59,190 bases of DNA from Gillisia marina (GTDB lineage Bacteria; Bacteroidota; Bacteroidia; Flavobacteriales; Flavobacteriaceae), in contig NZ_AJLT01000001.1 of the NCBI RefSeq assembly GCF_000258765.1, positions 1 through 59,190 on the forward strand, written 5' to 3'. How positions within the stretch are numbered: position 1 is the stretch's first letter; every line of letters begins with the position of its first letter. The position numbers were made by a program, and so were the translations under genes. Shown piece after piece: positions 37,513-47,686 of the stretch. The notes below the pieces were generated by a model. The model worked only from the letters and a program-made list of their open reading frames with translations, had not been told where the DNA came from and did not search any database.

Positions 37513-38346
37513 ATGTATGATCTAATAAATTATTTTGAAACCATTCCCTCGGCACACCGAAGTATAATATTGGTTGGCGGAATTACATTTTTTTGGCTCT
37601 TGGAATATGCCGCTCCTTTATTTCAGTTTAATTATAAGAAATTGCAGCATGCTTGGCCAAATTTATTCTTCACGGGGACAACTGTTGTTATAAACTTCGC
37701 ACTAGCGTTTATTCTTTTAATGGCAAGTGACTGGACAGTGAATAATTCATTTGGTATACTTCATTGGTTAGACTTATCTCTTTGGGCTTCGGTGTTATTA
37801 AGCCTTCTTATCTTAGATTTTTTTGGAGCTTGGCTTGCTCATTATGTTCAGCATAAAATAAAACCTTTATGGATGTTGCATCTTATCCATCATACAGATA
37901 ATCATGTAGACACCACTACTGCTAACAGGCACCATCCGGGAGAAAGTTTAATAAGATTTGTGTTTACCACCCTAGGTGTAGTTATTCTAGGAGCTCCTAT
38001 CGGCATTGTATTATTATATCAATCGCTCTCCGTAGTATTCTCACAATTTAATCATGCTAATATTAGATTACCGAAAAAACTGGATACTGTATTAAGTTTT
38101 ATAATTGTTTCTCCAGATATGCATAAAGTGCATCATCACCTTAAACTTCCATATACAGATACTAACTATGGAAATATTTTTTCAATTTGGGATAGGATAC
38201 TCGGTACTTTTTCTAAGCTGAAAAATGAAGAAATTACGTATGGGATAGATACCTACCCGGATGTAGATTCCAATTCTAAAATTGGAAGATTATTGAAGCT
38301 GCCATTTGAAAAATACAGAGCAACATCTGATGCTAAATTCAAATAA
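37513..38346 (+). CDS. Sterol desaturase/fatty acid hydroxylase family protein
   Basis: This 277-residue membrane protein carries the histidine boxes of the family: HYVQH, HLIHHTDNHVD plus NRHHPGES, and DMHKVHHHLKLP. About four membrane helices precede and separate them. The boxes should bind two irons for O2-dependent hydroxylation or desaturation of a lipid. The specific substrate is not evident. It stands alone; TATATTTA about 20 bases before the ATG is one base off the -7 consensus. Confidence 0.93.
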   Translation: MYDLINYFETIPSAHRSIILVGGITFFWLLEYAAPLFQFNYKKLQHAWPNLFFTGTTVVINFALAFILLMASDWTVNNSFGILHWLDLSLWASVLLSLLILDFFGAWLAHYVQHKIKPLWMLHLIHHTDNHVDTTTANRHHPGESLIRFVFTTLGVVILGAPIGIVLLYQSLSVVFSQFNHANIRLPKKLDTVLSFIIVSPDMHKVHHHLKLPYTDTNYGNIFSIWDRILGTFSKLKNEEITYGIDTYPDVDSNSKIGRLLKLPFEKYRATSDAKFK

Positions 38347-38493
38347 TATTGATTACAATTCCTACAATCTAAAAATAGCTTCATCGAATAAAATATTCTT
38401 TTATCCAATTCCTGATTTTTAAAATAATAATCTGATTAATGTGCTGTTATAATTAGTATAACTAAATCGTAAACTAATATAAATCAACACGTT

Positions 38494-39940
38494 ATGAAAA
38501 AAATTAAAATTGCTTTTACTAGGTGTGATTATTGCCTTTGGTGCATGTAATAATGATGATGACGACAATGGAAACCAGCCTCCGGGTGGAGATGGGACTG
38601 CAGATTTTACGGTTACCATTGAGAATGTTAGTATGGCCCAGCCAATTTTTGAGTCGGGAGTATTTAATACTCCTGTAGATGCTACAGAACCCGCAGCTTT
38701 ATCTCCCGGAGATGCGTATGAATTTGAAATAAATGCAGGTCCGGTTGTTCTTCCTATCGATGGGGGTACAAAACTTTCATTTGTTACCATGTTCGTACAA
38801 TCAAATGACCTCTTTTTTGCCCCTGCAGAAGAAGGGATTGCATTATACGATTCCAATGGAGATCCAATAGGAGCGAATGCACCGCTAGATGTAACAGATC
38901 AAGTTCTCTTATGGGATGCAGGAACCGAAGTTAATGAAGAAACCGGAGGACCAAATCAGAAACCGCAACAGGATACGGATGCTGAGGATGAAGGGGAAGA
39001 TGAAAATGGAGTGGTTACTCAAATTACGAATAATACAGATGCATTTGGAAATCAAATTCCAGATGTAGATGAAGTGATTATGGTTACCATTGAAAATATT
39101 GGAGCTGCTCGCTTTAAGGTAAGAATTGAAAATGTTTCTACTTCTACTACCATAGCAACGCCAGCTTTGGGTGCCGGTACCACGGCAGCAGTACCAATCT
39201 CTCCGGGAGTTTATGCTGTTCACACAGCTTCGTCTCCGTTTTTTGTTGAAGGAGAAGCAGCCTCTGCTGCAGGATTAGTGGCAAGTGTAGAAGGAGTGGA
39301 GAATATTGCCGAAGATGGAGTAGCGGCTGACCTAACCACAGATACGGACGGTGTAACCGGTTTAACAATACCGCTCTCTCCCGGAATTTATGTTGTTCAT
39401 GATAATGGAACACAACCAATTTATCAAAGCAATGCTCAAGATCTAGATGAAGGTTTAGAAGAAATTGCTGAAGATGGTGTACCTACAACTTTGGTAAGCG
39501 CATTAAATTCTAAGTCGGGAGTTAATGAAGTGGCTGCTTTTAATACTCCAGATGGATCTACAACTCCCGGCCCAATAGGTCCTGGAGAGAAATATGAGTT
39601 TAGCTTTACAGCATCAGAAGGGGAGAATCTATCTTTTGCAACCATGTTTGTACAAAGTAACGACTGGTTTTATGCCTTTAGTCCAAATGGAATTCCGTTG
39701 TTTCAAAATGGAGTGGCTATAAATGGAGATTTTACATCGCAGGTTTTCCTTTACGATGCCGGTACCGAAGCTGATGAATATCCAGGGGCTGGTTTATTTC
39801 AGGTAATTAGACAAACGGCTTTAAATACAGGGGATGTAGATACTAATACCAATGTTAGATTGATTGATCCGGCAAATTTTGACAATGTTCCGGCAACTGC
39901 TTCAGTAATTAAAGTTACTATAAGCTCAACTTCTAATTAA
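38494..39940 (+). CDS. Spondin-domain surface lipoprotein (signal peptide frameshifted)
   Basis: The long frame opens at TTG 38510. The natural start is ATG 38494: with six A instead of seven at 38497-38503 it reads MKKLKLLLLGVIIAFGAC, a perfect lipoprotein signal. After the Cys comes NNDDDDNG, like the Asp-rich export signal of surface lipoproteins. Two spondin-like domains follow (about residues 35-180 and 335-470), sharing LSFATMFVQSNDW-type and VFLYDAGTE-type segments, with a shorter related block between. A surface or matrix role is likely. Confidence 0.85.
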
Positions 39941-39960
39941 GGTTTTATAGCATACAAATA

Positions 39961-40001
39961 ATAAAAAAGGACTAGCCAATTTATGGTTAGTCCTTTTTTA
40001 T
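39961..40001. terminator. Bidirectional Rho-independent terminator
   Basis: Arms 39963-39978 and 39984-39999 (core AAGGACTA...TAGTCCTT, one G-T mismatch) end in A and T runs. It lies between convergent genes. Confidence 0.88.
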
Positions 40002-40022
40002 TAACTAAAAGTCATTTGTTTT

Positions 40023-41187
40023 TTAATACGCCAGTTTCAATTTGGTCTTAAAGATCTTTGCCGCGGCGGTATAACCACCATCTGTTCCATCTACAAAATG
40101 GATATGATTATCTTTTCTATCTTCAACATAACATGACATTACAGAGGCGTGCGTTACATGAATCCCATAATTAATTTTTTTTATTCGCTTCCATTTCATC
40201 TAAATAAGCAATAAGCCTGTCTATTTGATTCTGATCTCCGGAGATCACTGTATTTATGGAGCCATCGATCATAAGAGTATCAGACAACTGACTAACCTTA
40301 AAAAGATAACTTTTTCCTTCTTCAAAATATTTAAAATAATACTTTCCAAATCCCGTTACCAGCCAATTCTTAAATAAATAGATCACATTGTATTTCCCGA
40401 TACGCGCATACATTTCCTTTCTAATTTTCGCTATAGTTGTATCTAATTGTAATTTGATGGTACTTATAGGCTGCCTTTCATGAAGATCTCCAAAAATGCG
40501 ATCTAACTTAGTGATTACTTCTTCATAAATTTTTCGTTGTAATTTATCATCATCACAATTAATTAATAAGCAAACAACTTTTTGTTTGGTTTTTGGAGGC
40601 TCAATCTCGTCCCATCTGCATTCCATCCCGGTAAGATCCAGTTTTTTTCTGGTAATTAGTTCTTTAGGATCTTCCTCATAAGTATTTTTAATTACCTTTT
40701 CGGCATATTTTAGTGCAGTTCCAAGGACAACAGGAGTAATTAAATAATCATTCAATCTAATTTTTGCTATGCGCAGTCTGTGACCTTTTCTATACACATC
40801 TTTTACAGGAATAGAACCAACTCTTAGATCTAATTTTAAATTTTTCTTTACATGAAGTCTTTGTTTGTTCAATACATTCATTAAATCTTTTTGCGTTGAA
40901 GGGGGAACAATAAATGTAGCACCATCTCCACCAAAAAAGTAAGGCACCTTAATTTTACTTTTATATTTTTTAAGCTGATTTAAAACCGAAACAATACTCC
41001 CTGTGGCAGCAAGATTAACTTCATTATGTAATCCGTTTGCAATAGCCTCAGTTGATTCCTCGATATCTGCAACAATAATGTGCCAGTCTGCAGGGACTTT
41101 TTCAAATAAACGACCATCTCTCAATAGTTTTCTAAGAGGAATTTTGTGTGGTATTAATTTTTTAAAAAAGAATTTATTCTCGCTCAT
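40023..41187 (-). pseudogene. DUF3095 family protein, frameshifted near the C-terminus
   Basis: The frame from 41187 ends at 40171 with EANKKN. On the minus strand this is an A run of eight (40175-40182 on plus). With seven A it reads NKKINYGIHVTHASVMSCYV, then HIHFVDGTDGGYTAAAKIFK, ending at 40023, the conserved DUF3095 C-terminus. The reconstructed protein is about 387 residues. Its N-terminal part WHIIVADIEESTEAI and PYFFGGDGATFIV resembles the metal-binding Asp positions of class III nucleotide cyclases, so a cyclase-like role is possible but unproven. Confidence 0.87.
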
Positions 41188-41314
41188 TTTCTTTTGGGGT
41201 ACTGCCTAATTACAAATATATCTGAAATGTCCTTTTAGAAAATTCTGTTTGTGAAAACTTTAATCAATTAGATGAAGCAAACATGACAAGTTGGTACTCA
41301 GAGATCTATAAATT

Positions 41315-41332
41315 ATAGCTAAATTTAGCTAT
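41315..41332 (+). promoter_or_regulatory. 18-bp perfect palindrome abutting the hydrolase start codon
   Basis: ATAGCTAAATTTAGCTAT at 41315-41332 is a perfect palindrome ending at the base before the ATG. It contains TAAATTTA, one base off the -7 box. It could be a repressor operator overlapping the promoter, or a hairpin that blocks translation. Confidence 0.5.
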
Positions 41333-42220
41333 ATGAGGAGTTATAGCTGTGAAATTTTGAAATTCAACCTAATTATTTGCTTTTTATTAGCAATTCTTGC
41401 AATAAATACCTCATGTACGAGATTACAATACAGAGAATCTGATGAAGAACTTCAGGAAAAATTTGAAGCATCCCAATTAGAACCGCAAATCAGTTATTTT
41501 GAAGTAGATAGTTTAAAGGCAAAAATCCGGATTCTTAAGATAGCAAAAAATGAAAAAGATATTAATGTCATATTTTTTCATGGCTCTCCCAGTTCATTAT
41601 CCTCTTGGAGTAGTTATTTAAATGATTCTCTATTGCTTGAAAATGCCAATTTATGGGCAATGGATAGACCCGGCTTAGGCTATTCTAATTTTGGAAAATC
41701 GATGCCGTCTATAAAACTTCAGGCCGAAGTGATAAATTCAATAATTAATGCATATAATCTAAAAAATGTCATTACTGTGGGCACTTCGTATGGTGGCCCA
41801 ATTGCGGCTAGATTAGCAGTACTTAATAAGAACGTAAAAGGGGTAATTTTAATTAGTAGCGCTATGGATTCTGAACAGGAAAGACAATTTTGGGGCTCCC
41901 GACTTACACAGTGGTGGGCAACCAGATGGTTAGTACCAAGAGGATATAGAGTTGCGGGAGATGAAAAAACGATTCATGCCGAAGAATTAAAGCAATTGGA
42001 AGAAGATTGGAGTAAGGTTAGGGTTCCTGTAATACATATTCATGGAGATAAAGACGATATAGTTCCCTATGGCAATGTCAATTACACCAAAAAACATTTC
42101 AAAAACATTAAAATTATAAGGGTACCAAATGTAGGTCATGAAATTTCCTATAGACGATCCGATTTGGTAAAACCTTTGATTTTAGAAATGATCGATCTAG
42201 TTAAATTTAAAAACCCCTGA
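41333..42220 (+). CDS. Alpha/beta hydrolase, membrane-anchored
   Basis: The 295-residue protein has an N-terminal hydrophobic stretch ending LAINTSC, a likely lipobox giving a lipoprotein, and an alpha/beta hydrolase fold. Visible parts: oxyanion loop FFHGSPSS, nucleophile elbow GTSYGG with Ser152, acidic residue in HGDKDDIVP and His in VGHEIS. It should be an esterase or related hydrolase in the periplasm. A gap of 83 bases separates it from the M16 protease downstream. Confidence 0.9.
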   Translation: MRSYSCEILKFNLIICFLLAILAINTSCTRLQYRESDEELQEKFEASQLEPQISYFEVDSLKAKIRILKIAKNEKDINVIFFHGSPSSLSSWSSYLNDSLLLENANLWAMDRPGLGYSNFGKSMPSIKLQAEVINSIINAYNLKNVITVGTSYGGPIAARLAVLNKNVKGVILISSAMDSEQERQFWGSRLTQWWATRWLVPRGYRVAGDEKTIHAEELKQLEEDWSKVRVPVIHIHGDKDDIVPYGNVNYTKKHFKNIKIIRVPNVGHEISYRRSDLVKPLILEMIDLVKFKNP

Positions 42221-42303
42221 GTTTTTATTTTTCTCTCTAATATTCAGGAATTCAATTCTTAAATAATCACTATTTTTAAGCTTTAATCATAAAAAATAGC
42301 TAA

Positions 42304-45120
42304 ATGCGATTATTTAATTATCTACTGATTTCAGTATTTCTAATAAGCTCATATTCCTTTTCCCAAGAAAATTCAGCAACAGATTTTAAAGTTGAATACG
42401 AGAAATTCACATTATCCAATGGCTTGGAGGTGATTTTGCATGAAGATCATAGCGATCCTATAGTTGCTGTAGCGACTATGATGCATGTAGGCTCAAATAG
42501 AGAAAAGCCAGGAAAGACCGGATTTGCTCATTTCTTTGAACATATGAGTTTTAATGATTCTGAAAATGTACCTGTAGGCGCAAACAGGAAAATGATCCCG
42601 GAATGGGGTGGAAGTAGAAACGGAGGAACTTGGAGCGATGGAACTGTTTATTACGAAGTTGTTCCCAAAGATGCTTTCGAAAAAATCCTTTGGATAGATT
42701 CCGATAGGTTTGGGTATATGATAAATACCGTTACAGAGTCTGCCTTGGAACGCGAAAAGCAAGTAGTGAAAAACGAGAAAAGACAGCGTGTAGATAATGC
42801 ACCGTATGGCTATACCGATGAAATTATACGCAAGAATTTATATCCTGAAGAGCATCCATATAATTGGACCGTTATCGGGCAATTGCCAGATCTTCAAGCA
42901 GCAACTATAGACGATGTAAAAGAGTTTTACAATAAATATTATGGAGCATCTAATGCTTCCTTGGTAATTGCAGGAGATATTGATATAGAGGAAACTAAAA
43001 AATTAATAGAAAAATGGTTTGGTGAAATTCCGTCTGGGCCAGAAGTGGGAAAATTAGAACCTATGCCGGTAAGTTTATCTAAATCTAAACTATTTTATTT
43101 TGAAGATAGCTTTGCGAAACTGCCGGAACTAAGGATGGTGTTTCCAACGGTGGAAGATTATAATAAAGATAGGTATGCCTTGCAGATTTTAGGTCAGTTA
43201 TTAAGCGGAAGTAAAAAATCTCCATTATACAAAACCGTTGTGGAAGAAGCGAAACTTGCGCCTAATGTAGGAACGTATCAAAGTAGTAGTGAATTGGCAG
43301 GAGAATTTATAATTAGGGTAAGAGCAAATGCTAATACCGATCTAGATTCAGTAAAGTTGGCTATCGATAAAGGCTTCGAAAAATTTGAAAAAGAAGGATT
43401 TGGTGATAATGAGTTAAAACGCATTAAAGCTGAATTAGAAACCGGCTTGTATCAGGGAGTGAGCACTGTTTTAAATAAGGCTTTTCAATTAGTGCAGGAT
43501 AATGAGTTTAATGGGGATCCCGGCTATATCACTCAAACTGCAAAACTTACGAACGCTGTAACCCGAGAAGACGTTATGAGGGTTTATAATAAATATATTA
43601 AGGACAAGAATTATTTAAGCACAAGTGTAGTTCCTAAGGGTCAACTAGAATTGGCATTAGAAGGAACTACGAAAGCAGAAGTTTGGATAGAAGAGGTAAA
43701 GCAGGATGTTGCAAGCGAAGAAGTAGAACAAGGAAAAGAAGCTGTTTACGAGAAAACTCTAAGTAAATACGATCGTAGTGAACCTGAGTTTGGCGATTTA
43801 CCTTTATTTGAAACTCCAGAAGTTTGGACAACTTCATTAGCTAATGGAATGGAAATTTATGGAATAGAAAATCAAGAGGTTCCGCTAGTTCAATTTGATA
43901 TCACTATTCCCGGAGGACAAAAACTTGATCCTAAAGGCAAGGCTGGAGTTGCTAATCTGTTGAGTGATTTAATGATGGAAGGAACGGCTACGAAAACTCC
44001 TGCCGAATTAGAAGAAGCTATTGGCTTACTTGGAGCGAACATCCGTATTTCTAGTAGCAATGAAGATTTTCATATTTCGGGTACCAGTTTGACGAAGAAT
44101 TTTGAGGGCACTATAAAATTGGTGGAAGAAATTTTATTACAACCACGTTGGGATGTAGCGGAGTATATCAGATTGAAATCGGCTTTGGAAACGAATTTAA
44201 AAGGTAGGGAGGCAGATCCTTCATCAATTGCATCCCTGGCTTTTTATAAGTTATTATATGGACCTGAACATTATTTTGGGATTCCCGGTTCTGGAACCTT
44301 GGAAACAATAGCTAACATTAGTTTAGAAGATCTAAAAGAATACTATAAAAAATTGTCTCCGGAAAATGCATCTTTTCATATTGCAGGTGCAATCTCAGAA
44401 GCGCAGGTTCATTCAGCATTAAATAGCTTAGCGCAATCCTGGACAACGAAAGCAGTTAATTTGCCTGAAGCTAAAATTACTTCAGAAGGAGAAGCTGGAA
44501 CATTATATTTTATAAATTTTCACGAAGCTAAACAATCGGTAATCTTGATTGGAAAATTAGCATTAGCTGCAACAGATAAGAATGCAAATAAACTAGCCTT
44601 CGCAAATGAGATTTTAGGTGGAGGTTCCAGTGGACGTTTATTTCAAACACTAAGAATAGGAAAAGGATATACCTATGGAGCGTATTCAGGAATCTCAGAG
44701 AATCTTGAAGTGTCGCCTTTTTATATTACCTCTAGTGTAAGAGCCAATGCAACTTTAGCATCCCTAAAAATTATTGAAGAGATGGTGGAAAATTATTCTG
44801 ACGAATTCGGTAAAGAAGAAATGGAGCTTACAAAAAACAAATTATTAAAAGAGAACACAAGGGCTTTCGAAAGTTTAGGTGCGAAACTTGGAATTCTTAG
44901 AGATATAAGCAAATACAACAAACCTTCGAGTTTTATTAAGGATAAGCAAGAAGAATTGTTGGCGATGTCTTTAGAAGATTTTAAAGATGTAATCGAAGAT
45001 TATCTGGAAGAAGAAGATATGATCTATGTAGTTGTTGGAGATAAAGCAACTCAATTAGCAGAAGTTAAAAAGCTTGGCAAAGAGGTAATTGAATTGGATA
45101 TCTATGGAAATCAATTATAA
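42304..45120 (+). CDS. M16 family zinc peptidase (insulinase-like), two-lobed
   Basis: The 938-residue protein has a signal peptide (to FSQEN, about residue 24) and two M16 lobes. The first is active: inverted zinc motif HFFEH at 76-80 and a distal Glu at 158 (VVKNEKRQ). The second lobe (about from 500) lacks HxxEH and should be the inactive partner, containing GGGSSGRLFQTLR and GKGYTYGAYSG. Such periplasmic enzymes degrade small unfolded peptides. A terminator follows. Confidence 0.95.
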   Translation: MRLFNYLLISVFLISSYSFSQENSATDFKVEYEKFTLSNGLEVILHEDHSDPIVAVATMMHVGSNREKPGKTGFAHFFEHMSFNDSENVPVGANRKMIPEWGGSRNGGTWSDGTVYYEVVPKDAFEKILWIDSDRFGYMINTVTESALEREKQVVKNEKRQRVDNAPYGYTDEIIRKNLYPEEHPYNWTVIGQLPDLQAATIDDVKEFYNKYYGASNASLVIAGDIDIEETKKLIEKWFGEIPSGPEVGKLEPMPVSLSKSKLFYFEDSFAKLPELRMVFPTVEDYNKDRYALQILGQLLSGSKKSPLYKTVVEEAKLAPNVGTYQSSSELAGEFIIRVRANANTDLDSVKLAIDKGFEKFEKEGFGDNELKRIKAELETGLYQGVSTVLNKAFQLVQDNEFNGDPGYITQTAKLTNAVTREDVMRVYNKYIKDKNYLSTSVVPKGQLELALEGTTKAEVWIEEVKQDVASEEVEQGKEAVYEKTLSKYDRSEPEFGDLPLFETPEVWTTSLANGMEIYGIENQEVPLVQFDITIPGGQKLDPKGKAGVANLLSDLMMEGTATKTPAELEEAIGLLGANIRISSSNEDFHISGTSLTKNFEGTIKLVEEILLQPRWDVAEYIRLKSALETNLKGREADPSSIASLAFYKLLYGPEHYFGIPGSGTLETIANISLEDLKEYYKKLSPENASFHIAGAISEAQVHSALNSLAQSWTTKAVNLPEAKITSEGEAGTLYFINFHEAKQSVILIGKLALAATDKNANKLAFANEILGGGSSGRLFQTLRIGKGYTYGAYSGISENLEVSPFYITSSVRANATLASLKIIEEMVENYSDEFGKEEMELTKNKLLKENTRAFESLGAKLGILRDISKYNKPSSFIKDKQEELLAMSLEDFKDVIEDYLEEEDMIYVVVGDKATQLAEVKKLGKEVIELDIYGNQL

Positions 45121-45140
45121 ATAATTTCCTTTTTATAATT

Positions 45141-45172
45141 AAATGCAGTCACAATAGGCTGCATTTTTTTTT
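45141..45172 (+). terminator. Rho-independent terminator after the M16 peptidase
   Basis: Arms AAATGCAG (45141-45148) and CTGCATTT (45159-45166) are followed by a T run to 45172. Confidence 0.85.
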
Positions 45173-45188
45173 AATTCAATAAATATAT

Positions 45189-45222
45189 AAAAGTACTTTC
45201 ATATATTTGCAAAAGGACTTTT
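45189..45222 (+). promoter_or_regulatory. Promoter and possible MarR operator of first MarR-GNAT gene
   Basis: A perfect -7 box TATATTTG at 45202-45209 is flanked by two similar palindromes, AAAAGTACTTT (45189-45199) and AAAAGGACTTTT (45211-45222), 22 bp apart. That is two helical turns, a plausible dimer-site arrangement for autoregulation by the adjacent MarR protein. Binding is inferred. Confidence 0.5.
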
Positions 45223-45231
45223 ATAAATATT

Positions 45232-46182
45232 ATGGGAAAGACTATTAATAGAGTAGGCCATCTAGCGGGAGCTTCTAGATTTAGAAGAATAAGTGAAAAG
45301 CTATATATAGATGGTGATAAGATCTACAAGGAAGCTGGTCTTAGTTTTAAAGCTAGTTGGTTTCCTGTTTATTATATTTTATCCAAGACAGATGAGCCGT
45401 TAACTGTGACTGCAATTGCGAGCGAAATGGCATTCTCGCATATCACTGTTAAAAATGTTCTAAGGGAATTAGATAAAGAAAAACTCATTTTAATAGAAAA
45501 GAATCCAAATGATAAACGCTCTAAACTAATTTCTCTTTCTCATTTAGGTAAGGAATTGCAAAAAAAATTAGAACCTCTTTGGGTAAAATTCTCAAAATCT
45601 TTAAAAAATATTTTTGAAGCAGGGCATCCTGATATTATTAATATTCTTAATAGAATAGATGATGAGATCAATTTTAACCCAATTAATGAAAGGGTAAAAA
45701 AACAAGATTTTGATAAAGTATCTGTGGTAGATTATAAGCCGGAATTAAAGGCTTACTTCTTTCAATTAGCAGGGCATTGGTTAATTGGAATACTAGACGG
45801 GAAATTAGAAGCGGAAGATGAATTTACCTTACACAATCCCGATCTTGCTTATTTGTTAAAAGGTGGATTTGTATTTTTCGCGATTTATAAAGATAAAGTT
45901 GTTGGGTGTGTTGCTCTAAAACGATTAGATCAAAACAATTTTGAGTTTGCCAAGCTTTTTATTCATCCAAATTATCGAAACCTTGGAATTGCTACCAAAC
46001 TTATTGAACGTTGTCTATCTCGTTGTAAAGAGAACAGAGCATCTCAACTTTGGTTACAAACGACCTTAAGTTTACCTCAAGCCCATAATTTGTATTATAA
46101 ACTCGGGTTTAAAGATAGTGTCCCTCCAAACGAAATGAAGGTTTTAGCGAGAACAGAAAAAATTATGTGCATAGAGCTTTAG
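45232..46182 (+). CDS. MarR-GNAT fusion protein (first)
   Basis: The 316-residue protein joins an N-terminal MarR-type winged helix (about 10-150; AIASEMAFSHITVKNVLREL and a basic wing NPNDKRSKLISLSHLG) to a C-terminal GNAT acetyltransferase (about 165-316; KLFIHPNYRNLGIATKLIER holds the acetyl-CoA loop). The pairing suggests a regulator whose activity depends on acetyl-CoA or that acetylates a ligand or partner. It precedes the PLP decarboxylase by 97 bases; a homologue lies on the other side. Confidence 0.9.
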   Translation: MGKTINRVGHLAGASRFRRISEKLYIDGDKIYKEAGLSFKASWFPVYYILSKTDEPLTVTAIASEMAFSHITVKNVLRELDKEKLILIEKNPNDKRSKLISLSHLGKELQKKLEPLWVKFSKSLKNIFEAGHPDIINILNRIDDEINFNPINERVKKQDFDKVSVVDYKPELKAYFFQLAGHWLIGILDGKLEAEDEFTLHNPDLAYLLKGGFVFFAIYKDKVVGCVALKRLDQNNFEFAKLFIHPNYRNLGIATKLIERCLSRCKENRASQLWLQTTLSLPQAHNLYYKLGFKDSVPPNEMKVLARTEKIMCIEL

Positions 46183-46279
46183 AGCTATAGCAATAATTGG
46201 AGAAAATTAGGATGAATATATGCTGCTTCAATATGAAAATTCATATTTAAATAACAGCTTATAAAATAAGAATATTACT

Positions 46280-47686
46280 ATGGAAAATACTATTCAGAAA
46301 GCTATGTTTAGCGAAATGAAGGATAAGGATTTATTTAAAAAATCACAAAAATATGCATTCGATTATATGGATAAAGTGATGGATAGAAACGTATTTCCAT
46401 CTGAAGAAGCACTTGAAAACCTAATGCATTTTGAAGAGTCGCTTTCCGAAAATTCAACTGATGGATCTAAAATAATAGAGATGCTTCATGCATATGGTTC
46501 TCCTGCAACCATTGCACAATTGGGTGGGAGATATTTTGGATTTGTTAATGGAGGTGCAGTACCAGCAGGTTTAGCCGCAAAAAACCTTTCCATGTTTTGG
46601 GATCAGAATACTGCATTGCAAGTGCTTTCTCCTATTGCGTCTAAAATTGAAGTTATTGTAGAAAAATGGCTAATAGATCTATTTAAATTGCCAGAAAGAT
46701 CGGCTGTTGGATTTGTTAGTGGTACTTCTATGGCTACTTTTTGTGGGCTTGCAGCCGCCAGATATAGGTTATTAAAAAATTTGGATTGGGACATTAATGA
46801 AAAAGGACTTTTTGAAGCACCAAAACTTAGGATTATAACTAGCAAACAGGCGCATTCAACAGTTGTCAAGGCAGTTGGACTTCTAGGATTTGGAAAAGAG
46901 AATATTGAGTGGGTTCCTGTAGATTCCCAAGGTAGGATAATTCCAGATGAAATTCCGAAGCTGGACAGTAGCTCTATACTACTATTACAAGCGGGCAATG
47001 TAAATAGTGGTGCTTTTGAGGATTTTAAAACTATTTGTGCAATGGCTAAGGAAGTAGGAGCTTGGGTTCATATAGATGGTGCTTTTGGATTATGGGCAGA
47101 AGCTGTAAAGGATCTTAAATACCTTACACTGGATATGCAACATGCAAACTCTTGGGCCGTAGATGGTCATAAAACCTTAAATACTCCTTACGATTCGGGG
47201 ATCATAATGTGTGAAGATAGGGAAGCTCTAATCGCAGCCTTGCACATGACAGGAGAATATATTATTCAAGGGGACGAAAGGGATGGAATGTATTTTACAC
47301 CAGAAATGTCCAAAAGAGCAAGAGTTATCGAGTTATGGGCAACACTAAAATATTTGGGTAAAAAGGGAATCGATGAAATGATCTGGGGACTTCATAAACA
47401 TGCTGTAAATTTTAGCAAAAAGATTGGGTCTGTCCCCGGGTTTAAAGTGCTAAATGAAGTTGTTTTCAATCAAGTGATAGTTCAATGTGAAACAGATGAG
47501 CTTACAAATAAAACTATAACCAGAATCCAAAAACTCAATGATTGCTGGGTTGGTGGATCTATGTGGAATGAAAAAAAAATAATCCGAGTAAGTATCTGTT
47601 CTTGGGCTACTACAGAGGAAGATATTCGAATTGCTGTAAATTCTTTTCAGAAAGCTTTGAGCGAGGTTCGTGAAAATGTTAGTTAG
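46280..47686 (+). CDS. PLP-dependent decarboxylase (group II amino acid decarboxylase type)
   Basis: The 468-residue protein reads as a group II PLP decarboxylase/aminotransferase-fold enzyme: VSGTSMATFCGLAAARYRLL, WVHIDGAFGLWAEA and the lysine motif SWAVDGHKTLNTPYD, where Lys298 forms the PLP Schiff base. The acid in HIDGAFG should pair with the PLP ring nitrogen. The substrate is likely an aromatic or other L-amino acid. It sits between two MarR-GNAT genes and no other enzyme, suggesting it is their target. Confidence 0.9.
   Translation: MENTIQKAMFSEMKDKDLFKKSQKYAFDYMDKVMDRNVFPSEEALENLMHFEESLSENSTDGSKIIEMLHAYGSPATIAQLGGRYFGFVNGGAVPAGLAAKNLSMFWDQNTALQVLSPIASKIEVIVEKWLIDLFKLPERSAVGFVSGTSMATFCGLAAARYRLLKNLDWDINEKGLFEAPKLRIITSKQAHSTVVKAVGLLGFGKENIEWVPVDSQGRIIPDEIPKLDSSSILLLQAGNVNSGAFEDFKTICAMAKEVGAWVHIDGAFGLWAEAVKDLKYLTLDMQHANSWAVDGHKTLNTPYDSGIIMCEDREALIAALHMTGEYIIQGDERDGMYFTPEMSKRARVIELWATLKYLGKKGIDEMIWGLHKHAVNFSKKIGSVPGFKVLNEVVFNQVIVQCETDELTNKTITRIQKLNDCWVGGSMWNEKKIIRVSICSWATTEEDIRIAVNSFQKALSEVRENVS

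Noticed and set aside
46603..46998. 131-residue ORF antisense to the PLP decarboxylase
   Set aside because: Overlaps a strongly supported gene, no family features.
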